Origin: an uncultured Tenacibaculum sp.
Lineage (GTDB): Bacteria; Bacteroidota; Bacteroidia; Flavobacteriales; Flavobacteriaceae
DNA: 64,000 nucleotides
NCBI RefSeq assembly: GCF_947495995.1
Contig: NZ_CANMAX010000003.1
Coordinates: forward strand, 558,001-622,000
Direction of reading: 5' to 3'
The notes under the pieces: model-generated
Seen by the model: the letters and a program-made list of their open reading frames with translations, nothing else
What the model was told of the DNA's origin: nothing
The model's database searches: none
Shown: piece by piece, positions 1-9,406 of the stretch
Numbering within the stretch: the first letter of the stretch is position 1
Layout: each line of letters starts with the position of its first letter
Program-made: the position numbers and the translations under genes

Positions 1-93
1 GGAATGGTGTTGAGTGTGAGTGCGTCGAAACATGAAACAGAAGAATCAATTTTAGATGATAATCCGTTAGATATTTTACATGAAACCATATAA
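1..93 (+). CDS. ftsW: FtsW C-terminal tail (partial)
   Basis: The first 93 bases read in frame as a 30-residue C-terminus, GMVLSVSASKHE... ending ...DILHETI, followed by a TAA. It ends 10 bases before murG. A hydrophobic glycine-rich end followed by a short charged tail is what the last helix of the SEDS protein FtsW looks like, and ftsW precedes murG in the usual Bacteroidetes cell-wall cluster. FtsW is the septal peptidoglycan glycosyltransferase. The identity is inferred mainly from position, because only the tail is present. Confidence 0.65.
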   Translation, partial: GMVLSVSASKHETEESILDDNPLDILHETI

Positions 94-103
94 ATAGAAT
101 AAA

Positions 104-1198
104 ATGGAAAAGTCAATAAATGTAATCATAAGTGGAGGAGGTACAGGAGGTCATATTTATCCTGCTATCGCAATAGCTAACGAAATAAAGTTACGCTATC
201 CAACTGTTCGTATTTTATTTATTGGTGCAAAAGGTAAAATGGAAATGGAAAAGGTGCCGAACGCAGGGTATGAGATTAAAGGATTATGGATTTCCGGCAT
301 TCAACGAAAATTAACAATAAAGAATTTGATGTTTCCATTAAAGTTAATTAGTAGCTTATGGAATGCAAATAAGATTATAAGAAAGTTTAAGCCAGACATT
401 GCAATAGGAACAGGTGGTTTTGCGAGTGGTCCTGCATTAATGATGGCAAGTAGAAAACGAATACCAACAGTTATTCAAGAACAAAATTCTTATCCAGGAA
501 TTACGAATAAATTACTGTCAAAAAAAGCAAATAAAATTTGTGTTGCTTACGATAATTTAGAGCGTTTCTTTCCGTTAGAAAAGATCGTGAAAACAGGGAA
601 TCCTGTGCGACAAGATTTATTGTTGATTCACACAAAGCGAGAAGAGGCACAAGAGTTTTTTAATTTGGATAAGAAAAAGAAAACTGTATTGGTAATTGGG
701 GGAAGTTTAGGAGCTAGAAGAATAAATCAGTTGATTGCAACCGAGCTAGATTTTTTTGAAAGTCAAAATATTCAAATAGTATGGCAATGTGGAAAGCTAT
801 ATTATGAAGAATACAAAGAGTTTGGAAATAAAGATCATGTGCAGATTCATCAGTTCTTAAATCGAATGGATTTAGCATATGCAGCTGCAGATTTTGTAAT
901 TTCTAGAGCCGGTGCAAGTTCGGTGTCAGAATTATGTATTGTGGGTAAGCCTACATTGTTTATTCCTTCTCCGAATGTAGCAGAAGATCACCAAACAAAA
1001 AATGCAAAATCTATTGTAGATAAGCATGGTGCGATTATGTTAAAAGAGAGTGAGTTAAATACGTTTCCTGTAGTGTTTGAAACTTTGTTAAGAGATCAAG
1101 GAAAGCAGGAAAGTTTGAGTGAAAATATTAAAGAATTGGCGTTGCCTAATGCAACAAGTCATATTGTAAACGAGATTGAACGATTAATTAGTAAGTGA
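104..1198 (+). CDS. murG: UDP-GlcNAc:lipid I GlcNAc transferase MurG
   Basis: MurG adds N-acetylglucosamine to lipid I at the inner face of the membrane, making lipid II. The 364-residue length is normal. The N-terminal glycine-rich loop [12 protein letters not shown] (residues 10-21) binds the lipid diphosphate. EQN lies at 125-127, a second glycine loop [10 protein letters not shown] at 199-208, and the nucleotide-sugar site [10 protein letters not shown] at 267-276, followed by DHQTKNA. This is a complete GT28-type two-domain enzyme. The gene is 10 bases after the ftsW tail and overlaps murC by four bases, so the cluster is translationally coupled. Confidence 0.97.
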   Translation: MEKSINVIISGGGTGGHIYPAIAIANEIKLRYPTVRILFIGAKGKMEMEKVPNAGYEIKGLWISGIQRKLTIKNLMFPLKLISSLWNANKIIRKFKPDIAIGTGGFASGPALMMASRKRIPTVIQEQNSYPGITNKLLSKKANKICVAYDNLERFFPLEKIVKTGNPVRQDLLLIHTKREEAQEFFNLDKKKKTVLVIGGSLGARRINQLIATELDFFESQNIQIVWQCGKLYYEEYKEFGNKDHVQIHQFLNRMDLAYAAADFVISRAGASSVSELCIVGKPTLFIPSPNVAEDHQTKNAKSIVDKHGAIMLKESELNTFPVVFETLLRDQGKQESLSENIKELALPNATSHIVNEIERLISK

Positions 1199-2547
1199 AT
1201 TTAAAAGATATACATACAATATATTTTATAGGAATTGGCGGTATTGGAATGAGCGCCTTAGCAAGGTATTTCTTTGCTAATGGTAAAATGGTTGCTGGTT
1301 ACGATAAAACTCCGTCTCCAATTACTAAAAGTTTACAAGAATTAGGAATTGAAATTCATTTTGAAGATGATTTGGAATTGCTTCCAAAAGAAGTATTTTC
1401 TAAAGAAAGTTCTTTGATTGTATATACACCAGCTGTGCCTAAAAATCATAGCGAATTAAATCATTTTATTGATAGTAATTTTAAAGTTTTAAAGCGAGCT
1501 GAAATTTTAGGAAGCATAACTAAAAACACATATTGTTTAGCAGTTGCTGGTACACATGGTAAAACAACAACATCTTCAATATTAGGTCATATTATGCAAC
1601 CTTCAGAAGCTACAGCTTTTCTAGGAGGAATTGCAGAGAATTATAATTCGAATCTAATTTTAGGTAAAGATGAAATTTCAGTTGTAGAAGCAGATGAATT
1701 CGATCGTTCTTTTCTACATCTTTCACCAAATATCGCATGTATTACTTCTATGGATGCTGATCATTTAGATATTTATGGTGAACACGATGCTTTATTAGAC
1801 TCATTTCAGGAGTTTTCAAATAAGGTTTCAGATACTTTGGTTATTGCTAAAGGTTTGCCTTTAGAAGGATTGACATATGCTATTGAAGAAGATGCAGATT
1901 ATATAGCTCAAAATATTAGAATAAGTGAAGGTGTCTACATTTTTGATATAAAAACACCAAAAGGAAATATAGAAGATATTGAGTTTTCTTTACCAGGAAG
2001 ACATAATATTATGAATGCGTTAGCGGCATTAGCGTTAGCAGATATTTATGGTGTTTCTTTAGCAGATATAAAAGAAAGATTAGCGAGTTTTTCTGGGGTA
2101 CAACGTCGATTTGTATATAAATTAAAAACAGAAGAAAAAGTTCTAATTGATGATTATGCACATCATCCAACAGAGATTAATGCTGTAGAAAATGCAGTTC
2201 GTGAAATGTTTCCAAATGATAAAGTGACTGTTGTTTTTCAGCCACATTTATTTAGTCGAACAAAAGATTTTGTTGATGATTTTGCGTCATCACTTTCAAA
2301 GTTTGATGAAGTTTGTTTGCTAGATATTTATCCAGCTAGAGAGTTGCCAATTGAAGGTGTAACTTCTTCATGGTTACTAGATAAGATTACATCAGAAAGT
2401 AAGCAATTGTTATCTAAAGAAGCTTTGGTAGAGAATATTGCAAAAACGAATTCAAAAGTTGTTGTAATGTTAGGCGCTGGTGATATTGGATTACTTGTAG
2501 ATGAGGTAAAAAATGAATTAATAAAAGAATACAATTTAGAAGGATGA
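1195..2547 (+). CDS. murC: UDP-N-acetylmuramate--L-alanine ligase MurC
   Basis: MurC is the cytoplasmic ATP-dependent ligase that adds the first amino acid, L-alanine, to UDP-MurNAc. The N-terminal dinucleotide-like motif GIGGIGMSA is at residues 13-21, the ATP loop GTHGKTTT at 119-126, EADEFDRSF at 165-173, and the C-terminal DYAHHPTE at 320-327. At 450 residues it is full length. The start is a GTG whose last two bases are the first two of the murG stop codon (GTGA overlap), which supports this start. The stop overlaps the ftsQ ATG (ATGA). Confidence 0.97.
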   Translation: MNLKDIHTIYFIGIGGIGMSALARYFFANGKMVAGYDKTPSPITKSLQELGIEIHFEDDLELLPKEVFSKESSLIVYTPAVPKNHSELNHFIDSNFKVLKRAEILGSITKNTYCLAVAGTHGKTTTSSILGHIMQPSEATAFLGGIAENYNSNLILGKDEISVVEADEFDRSFLHLSPNIACITSMDADHLDIYGEHDALLDSFQEFSNKVSDTLVIAKGLPLEGLTYAIEEDADYIAQNIRISEGVYIFDIKTPKGNIEDIEFSLPGRHNIMNALAALALADIYGVSLADIKERLASFSGVQRRFVYKLKTEEKVLIDDYAHHPTEINAVENAVREMFPNDKVTVVFQPHLFSRTKDFVDDFASSLSKFDEVCLLDIYPARELPIEGVTSSWLLDKITSESKQLLSKEALVENIAKTNSKVVVMLGAGDIGLLVDEVKNELIKEYNLEG

Positions 2548-3284
2548 AGAAGTTGTTGAAATATTTTGTGTTCATAGGTTTGTTAATTGTAATGCTGTTT
2601 TTATATGGTTTTACAAAGAATAGAAATCAAAGAAAAGTAGTAGAGGCAATAGCTGTAGAATTTAATGAAGGATCGAATCCTTTCTTAACACACGAATCGG
2701 TTAATAAATTGTTAATACAAAGTCAAGTGACGGTTAAAAACGAACCGAAAAGTGTATTAGATTTACACCATCTAGAGAATAGGGTAACGTCAAATCCTTA
2801 TGTTGAAAAAGCGCGAGTTTTTATAACGCTTGGGGGAGTGTTGAAAACTCATATAACGCAAAAGGAACCTATTGCTAGAATTTTTTCTGATAACGAGGTG
2901 TACTATATTGACAAAGAGGGAGCTAAGATCCCGTTATCATCAAGCTTTTCAGCACGTGTGCCAATAGTAAATGGAGATAATCTGTCTGATGATTTACCAG
3001 AAATAACAGAATTAATTCTGCTCATTTCTAATGATGATTTCTTACAGAAAGAAATAACTGGTATTCAAAGATCAGCAAATGATGAGTATGTTTTTACTGT
3101 ACGAAGTGGAGACTATAGAGTTGTGTTCGGAAAGTATCAGAATGTAAATTTGAAGTTTAAAAAATTGAAAGCTTTTTACAATAAAGCAATCAAAGACAAA
3201 ACGATAAAAAAATATAAAATAATAAACCTTAAGTATCACAACCAAGTGGTATGTACAAAAGAAAATCAAGATGGAGAACAATAA
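2544..3284 (+). CDS. ftsQ: Cell division protein FtsQ/DivIB
   Basis: This is a bitopic division protein: a short cytoplasmic N-terminus, one membrane helix at about residues 4-22 and an extracytoplasmic part of about 220 residues. It contains a POTRA-like segment (about 60-120, HHLENRVTSNPYVEKARVFI) followed by the FtsQ/DivIB beta region. FtsQ links early and late divisome proteins in the periplasm. Bacteroidetes FtsQ is divergent, so the call rests on topology, length (246 residues) and its place between murC and ftsA. It overlaps murC by 4 bases and ftsA by 14. Confidence 0.9.
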   Translation: MKKLLKYFVFIGLLIVMLFLYGFTKNRNQRKVVEAIAVEFNEGSNPFLTHESVNKLLIQSQVTVKNEPKSVLDLHHLENRVTSNPYVEKARVFITLGGVLKTHITQKEPIARIFSDNEVYYIDKEGAKIPLSSSFSARVPIVNGDNLSDDLPEITELILLISNDDFLQKEITGIQRSANDEYVFTVRSGDYRVVFGKYQNVNLKFKKLKAFYNKAIKDKTIKKYKIINLKYHNQVVCTKENQDGEQ

Positions 3285-4617
3285 AATCGCAGTTGGTTTA
3301 GATATTGGTACAACCAAGATTGTTGCCATGATTGGTCGTAAGAACGAATACAATAAAATAGAAGTTCTTGGCATTGGTAAAGCAAAAAGCTTGGGTGTGA
3401 AAAGAGGAGTGGTGAATAATATCACACAAACAATTCAGTCGATACAACAAGCAGTAGATGAAGCAGAAAGTGTATCTGGACAAAGAATTGAAAATGTAGT
3501 TGTAGGTATTGCTGGTCAGCATATCAGAAGTTTACATCACAGTGATTACATAACTAGAACAAATGCTGATGAAGTAATTCAAGAAGAAGATATTGATAAT
3601 TTAGTAAATCAAGTACATAAACTGGTAATGTTACCAGGTGAGGAAATTATTCATGTTTTACCTCAAGAATTTAAAGTAGATAGCCAACCAGATATTAAAG
3701 AGCCTATTGGTATGTATGGAGGAAGGTTAGAAGCTAATTTTCATGTTGTTGTAGGTCAGGTTTCATCAATAAGAAATATTGGTCGATGTGTAAAAAGTGC
3801 AGGATTAAATCTTTCAGATATTACACTAGAACCTTTAGCATCTGCTTCAGCAGTATTAAGTCAAGAAGAGAAAGAAGCCGGAGTTGCTTTAATTGATATA
3901 GGTGGTGGTACAACAGATTTAGCCATTTTTAAAGATGGAATTATTCGTCATACAGCTGTAATTCCTTTCGGAGGAAATGTAATTACTGAAGACATTAAAG
4001 AAGGATGCTCAATTATTGAGAAACAAGCAGAGTTATTAAAGATAAAGTTTGGTTCAGCTTGGCCAGGAGAAAATAAAGAAACAGAAATTGTTTCTATTCC
4101 AGGTTTAAGAGGAAGAGAGCCAAAAGAAATTACGTTAAAGAATTTATCTAAAATCATTCATGCTAGAGTTCAGGAAATTATCGAGCATGTATATTTAGAA
4201 ATCAAAAATTACGGACACGAAACTCAAAAAGGCAAACTAATTGCAGGTATAGTTTTAACAGGTGGAGGTTCACAATTAAAACATTTACGTCAATTAGTAG
4301 AATACATTACAGGTATGGATACTCGTATTGGTTATCCTAATGAACATTTGGCTGGTGGTAGTGATGATGTTTTATCGAGTCCTTCTTATGCAACAGCAGT
4401 TGGTTTATTAATGGAAGGTTTAGATAAGTTTGATAAAGAAGAACCAATAATCGTGGTAAATGATATTGAACCTCAAGCTAAAGTTGAAGAAGAGCAACAG
4501 GTAGTTGAAGAAGAAAAAACAGAAAAGAGAGAAGAATATAGGCCAAAGCCTAAGGGTAAATCGTTTTTAGAGAAATTTACAGAACGATTTAAAGAGTTTT
4601 TAGATAACGCAGAATAA
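3271..4617 (+). CDS. ftsA: Cell division actin-like protein FtsA
   Basis: FtsA is the actin-fold membrane anchor of the Z-ring. The phosphate-1 motif GLDIGTTKIVAMIG is at residues 9-22, the 1C (SHS2) insertion lies at about 84-160, and phosphate-2 DIGGGTTDLA is at 209-218. A low-complexity Glu-rich linker (about 395-425) follows. The extreme C-terminus FLEKFTERFKEFLDNAE (432-448) is a predicted amphipathic membrane-targeting helix. It overlaps the ftsQ 3' end by 14 bases and is followed by ftsZ after 46 bases. The C-terminal helix has a look-alike in the microprotein at 31295-31411. Confidence 0.97.
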   Translation: MENNKIAVGLDIGTTKIVAMIGRKNEYNKIEVLGIGKAKSLGVKRGVVNNITQTIQSIQQAVDEAESVSGQRIENVVVGIAGQHIRSLHHSDYITRTNADEVIQEEDIDNLVNQVHKLVMLPGEEIIHVLPQEFKVDSQPDIKEPIGMYGGRLEANFHVVVGQVSSIRNIGRCVKSAGLNLSDITLEPLASASAVLSQEEKEAGVALIDIGGGTTDLAIFKDGIIRHTAVIPFGGNVITEDIKEGCSIIEKQAELLKIKFGSAWPGENKETEIVSIPGLRGREPKEITLKNLSKIIHARVQEIIEHVYLEIKNYGHETQKGKLIAGIVLTGGGSQLKHLRQLVEYITGMDTRIGYPNEHLAGGSDDVLSSPSYATAVGLLMEGLDKFDKEEPIIVVNDIEPQAKVEEEQQVVEEEKTEKREEYRPKPKGKSFLEKFTERFKEFLDNAE

Positions 4618-4663
4618 GAGATAAAGAAATTAAGGGATTAAACAAACAAAAAGAAGAGTTATT

Positions 4664-6526
4664 ATGAGCGCAGAATTTGATAACATTTCATTTGATATGC
4701 CAAAAACACAATCGAATACGATTAAAGTAATTGGTGTAGGTGGTGGAGGTAGTAATGCAGTAAATCACATGTATAGTAAACAAATTCATGGAGTAGACTT
4801 CGTGATTTGTAATACAGATTCGCAAGCATTAGAAAACAGTCCAATACCAAATAAAATACAGTTAGGAGCACACTTAACTTCTGGTTTAGGAGCAGGAGCA
4901 AATCCTGAAATTGGTGCACAAGCTGCAGCAGAAAGTATACAAGAAATACAGCAAATGTTAAACACACATACAAAAATGGTGTTTATTACTGCTGGTATGG
5001 GTGGTGGTACTGGTACAGGTGCTGCACCAATCATAGCAAAAATTGCTAAAGATATGGACATATTAACGGTAGGAATCGTTACTATGCCTTTCCAGTTTGA
5101 AGGAAGAATGCGCTCAAAACAAGCTCAAAAAGGAATTGACGAACTGCGTAAGAATGTCGATTCTTTAATTGTTATCAATAATAATAAACTGCGTGAAGTT
5201 TACGGAAATTTAGGATTCAAATCTGGTTTCTCTAAGGCAGACGAAGTATTAGCAACTGCAGCCAAAGGTATTGCAGAAGTAATTACACATCACTACAAGC
5301 AAAATATCGATTTACACGATGCAAAAACGGTATTAGCAAATAGTGGAACTGCAATTATGGGATCGGCTAAAGAATCTGGTGCAGATCGTGCAAAGAATGC
5401 GATCGTAAAAGCTTTAGATTCTCCGTTATTAAACGACAACAAGATTACAGGAGCTAAAAATGTATTATTATTAATTGTTTCTGGAACGAATGAAGTAACT
5501 CTTGATGAAATAGGAGAGATTAATGATTACATCCAAACCGAAGCAGGTTACGATGCAAACATTATCATGGGTATTGGTGAAGATGAAAGTATAGAAGAAG
5601 GTATTTCTGTTACTATTGTAGCAACAGGATTTGCTTTAGATCAGCAGAATACAATCAATAATACAGAAACTAAGAAGATTGTTCATACTCTAGAAGATGA
5701 GCAAAAAGCTACATATGAGTTTGACTCAAAACCAGTAATAAATACTCCTCCAGTTAGCGAGCCTGTAGCTCCAAAAGTTGAAAAGGTTGTACATGTTTTA
5801 GATCTTGAAGAGAAAGAAGAGCCTAAAAATACTTTAGTTAAAACTACAGAAGCAATAAAAAATATCGATGTAGTTTTTGAAGAAGTAAATTACAGAGCTG
5901 TTGCAGAAGAGGATTTCATCATTACTAACATAACAGAACCTGTTGTAGAGGAGAAAGTTGAAGAAACTCCACCGATTCAGCAAAATTTATTATTTGATTT
6001 ACCTTTAAATTCTTTTGAGGAGATAAAGCCAACATCAACAACTCAAAATGATTATATAGAAACTACTGAGGCTATAAAAAATATTGAAGTAGAGTTTGAA
6101 GAAGTGAAGCCACAGGTTGAAAAGCGTTTTGTTTTAGAAGATTTTGATATTAAACCAACAATTGGTAAAAGCTCTACTCCAGCAATCGAAATAGAAGAGG
6201 AAGCATTACAATTTGAAGTAAGAACAAAAACAGAAGATGAAATTAATTCAGAAGATGATTCAGATGCTTCTCCATTGAGTTTAACAATTTCTGAACTTCA
6301 AAAAAGAGCGCAGGAGCGAAGAGAAAAAATGAAAGGATTCAATTATAAGTTTTCTGATAAAGTAAACAAAAATATTGATGAAATAGAACGCCAGCCAGCT
6401 TACAAAAGATTAGGTGTTGATTTAGACGTGAATACTAAATTGAGTGAAAAGAAAACACCTTTAAATACTAAGGATGATGAGTTTTTACGTTCTAATAATT
6501 CATTTTTACATGATAATGTAGATTAA
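4664..6526 (+). CDS. ftsZ: Cell division tubulin-like GTPase FtsZ
   Basis: FtsZ polymerises into the Z-ring that organises septation. The GTPase domain (about 18-325) carries VGGGGSNAV near the N-terminus and the tubulin signature GGGTGTG at 113-119. It is unusually long (620 residues, against about 380-400 in model bacteria), because an acidic linker of roughly 240 residues precedes the conserved end. A probable C-terminal peptide, PAYKRLGVDLD, is followed by about 35 further residues. The linker holds two copies of a 16-residue motif, TTEAIKNI(D/E)V.FEEV, at residues 394 and 467. A terminator follows at 6551-6577. Confidence 0.97.
   Translation: MSAEFDNISFDMPKTQSNTIKVIGVGGGGSNAVNHMYSKQIHGVDFVICNTDSQALENSPIPNKIQLGAHLTSGLGAGANPEIGAQAAAESIQEIQQMLNTHTKMVFITAGMGGGTGTGAAPIIAKIAKDMDILTVGIVTMPFQFEGRMRSKQAQKGIDELRKNVDSLIVINNNKLREVYGNLGFKSGFSKADEVLATAAKGIAEVITHHYKQNIDLHDAKTVLANSGTAIMGSAKESGADRAKNAIVKALDSPLLNDNKITGAKNVLLLIVSGTNEVTLDEIGEINDYIQTEAGYDANIIMGIGEDESIEEGISVTIVATGFALDQQNTINNTETKKIVHTLEDEQKATYEFDSKPVINTPPVSEPVAPKVEKVVHVLDLEEKEEPKNTLVKTTEAIKNIDVVFEEVNYRAVAEEDFIITNITEPVVEEKVEETPPIQQNLLFDLPLNSFEEIKPTSTTQNDYIETTEAIKNIEVEFEEVKPQVEKRFVLEDFDIKPTIGKSSTPAIEIEEEALQFEVRTKTEDEINSEDDSDASPLSLTISELQKRAQERREKMKGFNYKFSDKVNKNIDEIERQPAYKRLGVDLDVNTKLSEKKTPLNTKDDEFLRSNNSFLHDNVD
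5843..6109 (+). repeat. Duplicated 16-residue motif inside the FtsZ linker
   Basis: Bases 5843-5890 and 6062-6109 encode TTEAIKNIDVVFEEVN and TTEAIKNIEVEFEEVK, 219 bases apart in the same frame. Thirteen of 16 residues match in an otherwise diverged, disordered-looking linker. This is a coding repeat, not a mobile repeat. It may be a duplicated binding motif or a remnant of linker expansion. Confidence 0.75.
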
Positions 6527-6550
6527 TATTATAAAGAAATAATAAAATGA

Positions 6551-6577
6551 AAATCCTGAGAAATCAGGATTTTTTTT
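6551..6577 (+). terminator. Rho-independent terminator after ftsZ
   Basis: A perfect 9-bp stem (AAATCCTGA/TCAGGATTT) with a GAAA loop runs straight into a T-run at 6571-6577. It lies 24 bases after the ftsZ stop, so it ends the division cluster transcript. Confidence 0.85.
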
Positions 6578-6582
6578 ATCGT

Positions 6583-6590
6583 TATATTTG
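6583..6590 (+). promoter_or_regulatory. -7 box for yqeY
   Basis: TATATTTG matches the Bacteroidetes -7 consensus TAnnTTTG exactly, just after the ftsZ terminator and 15 bases before the chosen yqeY ATG. No clear -33 TTG is visible. Because the TTG at 6588 is inside this box, it is a poor start-codon candidate. Confidence 0.55.
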
Positions 6591-6605
6591 AAAAAAAGAG
6601 AACTC

Positions 6606-7052
6606 ATGAGTGTACAACAAGAAGTAATGAATAAAATGAAAGAAGCTATGAAATCGAAAGATACTGTAGCTTTAACTGCATTAAGAGCTTTAAAATCTGC
6701 TTTTATGTTAGCTAAAACAGAAGCTGGTGCTGGCGAATTATCTAGTGATCAAGAATTAAAAATAATTCAAAAGCAAGTAAAGCAAAGAAAAGATAGTGCA
6801 GAAGTATTTGTGAGTCAAAATAGACAAGATTTAGCTGATCCTGAATTGGCTGAAGCTAAAGTTTTAGAACAATTTTTACCTGAAGCTTTAAGTGAAGAAG
6901 CAATAGCTGAAGTTGTTGTTGCTGTCATAGCAGAAGTGAACGCTGAAGGAATGAAAGATATGGGTAAAGTAATGGGAATTGTTTCTAAAAAATTAGCAGG
7001 TCAAGCAGATGGAAAAACAATTTCTACCATAGTTAAGCAAAAATTAGCTTAA
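6606..7052 (+). CDS. yqeY: GatB/YqeY domain protein
   Basis: This small cytoplasmic protein has the all-helical YqeY fold related to the tail domain of the amidotransferase GatB; its physiological role is not settled. Recognisable parts are MKEAMKSKDTVALTALRALKSA near the N-terminus, KQRKDSAEVF in the middle, and the GMKDMGKVMGIVSKKLAGQADGK region at the end. I chose the ATG at 6606, giving 148 residues, the usual family length. An in-frame TTG at 6588 lies inside a promoter-like box. The tRNA-Arg gene follows 12 bases after the stop and may share the transcript. Confidence 0.93.
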   Translation: MSVQQEVMNKMKEAMKSKDTVALTALRALKSAFMLAKTEAGAGELSSDQELKIIQKQVKQRKDSAEVFVSQNRQDLADPELAEAKVLEQFLPEALSEEAIAEVVVAVIAEVNAEGMKDMGKVMGIVSKKLAGQADGKTISTIVKQKLA

Positions 7053-7064
7053 ATAATATAGGAC

Positions 7065-7138
7065 GACCTAGTAGTTCAACTGGATAGAATATCAGATTTC
7101 GGCTCTGAGGGTTGGGGGTTCGAGTCCTCCCTGGGTCG
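7065..7138 (+). tRNA. tRNA-Arg (anticodon TCG)
   Basis: A 74-base cloverleaf. The acceptor GACCTAG pairs with CTGGGTC (one G-T), the D-stem is GTTC/GAAT, and the anticodon stem is TCAGA/TCTGA with loop TTTCGGC, giving anticodon TCG for CGA arginine codons. The T-stem is GGGGG/CCTCC with loop TTCGAGT. The discriminator is G and CCA is not encoded. It is just downstream of yqeY. Confidence 0.93.
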
Positions 7139-7250
7139 CTATTTCATATATGACTTAGCACAATTTCTAATTATTATTTACTGTAATTAAAATCTATCAA
7201 TAGTAGATGTAATAGCGTTGGTATTAAAATGCGTATCTTTAAAATCGTAA

Positions 7251-8105
7251 ATGAATCGTGATTATATCCATATTAACGACTTTGTAATTTTAGTTGAGGA
7301 AGCCAATTCAACTGAAATTGAAACTGATACTTGTTATTTTGATGAACCAGTAATAGCTGTTGCTTTTTACGGAGCTGGTAATGTAGATTTATCAGTTAAA
7401 TATGGAGAAGATCAAAAAGATTTCAATTATACAAAAGGGTTATCACTTTCTTTTTACGCAGACCAAAATGTAGAGTTTGAACATACCGTTAGTTCCAATA
7501 AAAGTTTAAAATGTATTGTTGTAGCTACGAAGTTGAGTAAGCTTGAGCAATTACCAAACGAAGAAGGAGAATTATTTTCTGATTTATTAAAAGAATTAGT
7601 AAATCCTAAAGACCATTATGTAGAAGGACCAAGTTTTTACATGACACCAGAAATGGAAAATATTGTTGATGGTTTTTTCTCTAATGCATTTACAGGTAAA
7701 ACTAAGATGATGTTCTTTAGAAGCCAAATTACGGCTTTATTATCTCATTTCTTTGGCCGATTAGCGTTAAAGCAAGAAGAAGCATCAAAACCACATCATA
7801 GAGAGCAATTGAATAAGGCTAGAACTATTTTATTAGAAAATTTAGATAATCCGCCTTCACTTTCAGAACTTTCTAAAGCAATCGGATTTAATACTACTAG
7901 ACTAAAAAAAGAGTTCAAGGCAATTTTTGGAGTACCAGTTTTTAAATATCTTCAAAACGAAAGGTTGATTTCTGCTCATAAACTTATTAGTGAAAAAGAA
8001 GCTACAGTTCAAGAAGCTGCTTGGCAAGTAGGATACGATAGTTTAAGTTCGTTTTCTAATGCTTTCGCTAAAAAATTTGGTTATCGACCAAGTCAAATTA
8101 AATAA
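7251..8105 (+). CDS. AraC-family transcriptional regulator
   Basis: A 284-residue DNA-binding protein. The first 180 or so residues form a divergent N-terminal sensing region without a signal peptide. The C-terminal 100 residues are a standard AraC double helix-turn-helix: LNKARTILLENLDNPPSLSEL leads to the first helix pair, GFNTTRLKKEFKAIFG to the second recognition region, and VGYDSLSSFSNAFAKKFGYRPSQ is the diagnostic family signature. The ligand and targets cannot be read from sequence. It stands alone, about 110 bases after tRNA-Arg and about 100 bases before the small c-type haem protein, which is a possible target by position only. Confidence 0.9.
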   Translation: MNRDYIHINDFVILVEEANSTEIETDTCYFDEPVIAVAFYGAGNVDLSVKYGEDQKDFNYTKGLSLSFYADQNVEFEHTVSSNKSLKCIVVATKLSKLEQLPNEEGELFSDLLKELVNPKDHYVEGPSFYMTPEMENIVDGFFSNAFTGKTKMMFFRSQITALLSHFFGRLALKQEEASKPHHREQLNKARTILLENLDNPPSLSELSKAIGFNTTRLKKEFKAIFGVPVFKYLQNERLISAHKLISEKEATVQEAAWQVGYDSLSSFSNAFAKKFGYRPSQIK

Positions 8106-8207
8106 TACACAATACACTTTTCGAACAAATCTTACTTCCGTTAGAATAAATCATTCATAGCGCTTCTATGCAATTTTGTGTCATCATAAATTTTAAAAAT
8201 AAAAGTG

Positions 8208-8561
8208 ATGATCGTTTTAGCAAAATTAATCTTAGGAATTTGTTTTAGTTATATAGCTGAAAATAATACACCTCAAAAAAATAATGAATATACAGTCCTA
8301 ACCACTGTTGATTCTTATGCAGTAAAAGATTCAATAAAAACCAAAGCGTTTGAAGTATTAACGAATAAATGTAATGTTTGTCATAAAAGACGAAACAGAT
8401 ATAGAGTTTTTACTGAAGACAATATGAATGGTTGGTCTAAAGATGTATATGTACAAGTTTTTGTAAAAAAACGAATGCCAAAAGGTAGAAGAATTAAATT
8501 AACTGAAGAAGAATACAAAGATCTAGAAACTTGGATTTCAACTGTAAAAAATAAAAATTAA
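8208..8561 (+). CDS. Small exported monohaem c-type protein
   Basis: A 117-residue protein with a hydrophobic N-terminal segment (about 1-18) that looks like a signal peptide or anchor, then a mature part with a single c-type haem site, CNVCHKR (CxxCH). A downstream RMPKG methionine is a candidate distal ligand. The layout resembles single-haem cytochrome c-like domains of Bacteroidetes, which act in the periplasm. The redox partner is unknown. A GTG at 8205 precedes the ATG at 8208; I chose the ATG. It probably forms its own transcript, with a perfect 24-base palindrome just downstream (8583-8606). Confidence 0.75.
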   Translation: MIVLAKLILGICFSYIAENNTPQKNNEYTVLTTVDSYAVKDSIKTKAFEVLTNKCNVCHKRRNRYRVFTEDNMNGWSKDVYVQVFVKKRMPKGRRIKLTEEEYKDLETWISTVKNKN

Positions 8562-8582
8562 TATCAATCAATCCCTCATTAG

Positions 8583-8606
8583 AATTTAGGTTTTAAAACC
8601 TAAATT
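8583..8606. repeat. Perfect 24-base palindrome
   Basis: AATTTAGGTTTT followed directly by its reverse complement, 21 bases after the monohaem gene. There is no T-run after it, so it is a weak terminator at best. It could be a transcript-end hairpin or a protein-binding site. The rest of the gap to 8753 shows only two TTCACAAAGAA copies and A/T-rich sequence. Confidence 0.5.
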
Positions 8607-8752
8607 ATATATTGAAGTAAAATAGAAAAACTTCACAAAGAAAATCAAAAGTTTCACAAAGAATTATCCACACCTCATTAGTGTTTTAATTGTATCCATT
8701 GTAAATAAAATAATTTTACTGTCTAACTATATATCTATAAATCAATCAAAAA

Positions 8753-9382
8753 ATGAAGTCAGTAAAAAATATAATCGTATTAGTTTTTTCAGTAGTTACA
8801 CTTACATCTTGTGGAGGTAAGAAAGAACAAATCCAAGATAAAGAATTAAGTAGTTTCATGTTAGGAGGAATCTACTTTTTAAATGGTTACGGAGGTACAG
8901 ATAATGTTGTAAAAATGATGAAAGATGCTGATTATACATCTGATGAACAATTGGTGAGCGGTTACAAAGAAATTTTTCAATTTGCTTTCGAAAAATCTCA
9001 AGGAAGAGACATTAAAAGAATGTTTAAATCTATGTGGGATATTTCTAATAAAAAGGAACTATTAGAAAGTATTAATGATTTAAAAACTAGAGAGCATAAA
9101 TATAAAGCTTGGGATTATGCTCGTATCATTAATAACGCATCTATGGGATATGCAGCTAGTTGGTTGTCTAAAGACGAAGTAAAGCAAATTGTACAAGAAA
9201 TATTACCATTAGCTCAGGAAAGATTTGAAAATTGGGAAACTTATTATGTAGATTTTAATAAAGGAAGAATCGATTGGAATGCAAATGATGATCAGGCTGA
9301 ATCTTTTGAAAAAATCGCGAAGAATATTACTACTTACGAAAACTCGATATACAAAATATTACCATTACATACAGCTGAATAG
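8753..9382 (+). CDS. DUF1266 lipoprotein
   Basis: A 209-residue predicted lipoprotein. The signal peptide ends in the lipobox TLTSCGGK, with cysteine 20 as the acylation site, and the protein is then probably anchored in an envelope membrane. The mature part is a DUF1266 domain: SSFMLGGIYFLNGYGG near the start, then KAWDYARIINNASMGYAASWL and ENWETYYVDFNKGRIDWN. DUF1266 occurs in E. coli YbeU/YbeR-like proteins; its molecular function is not known to me. The next gene carries a close copy of the same domain on a membrane-anchored N-terminus, 24 bases downstream, so the two are likely an operon that arose by duplication. Confidence 0.8.
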   Translation: MKSVKNIIVLVFSVVTLTSCGGKKEQIQDKELSSFMLGGIYFLNGYGGTDNVVKMMKDADYTSDEQLVSGYKEIFQFAFEKSQGRDIKRMFKSMWDISNKKELLESINDLKTREHKYKAWDYARIINNASMGYAASWLSKDEVKQIVQEILPLAQERFENWETYYVDFNKGRIDWNANDDQAESFEKIAKNITTYENSIYKILPLHTAE

Positions 9383-9406
9383 TTTATGATATTTTAAAAT
9401 AAGAAT

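Noticed and set aside
6588..6605. TTG start for yqeY adding six residues
   Set aside because: The TTG is the last three bases of an exact -7 box, so it would lie upstream of the transcript start. The same reasoning rejects TTG starts at 36397 and 62117; the TTG at 59119 is rejected because it lies inside the operator.
8664..8672. TTATCCACA, a perfect DnaA-box sequence
   Set aside because: Only one copy, no dnaA or origin genes nearby; a single 9-mer match in 64 kb of AT-rich sequence is expected by chance.
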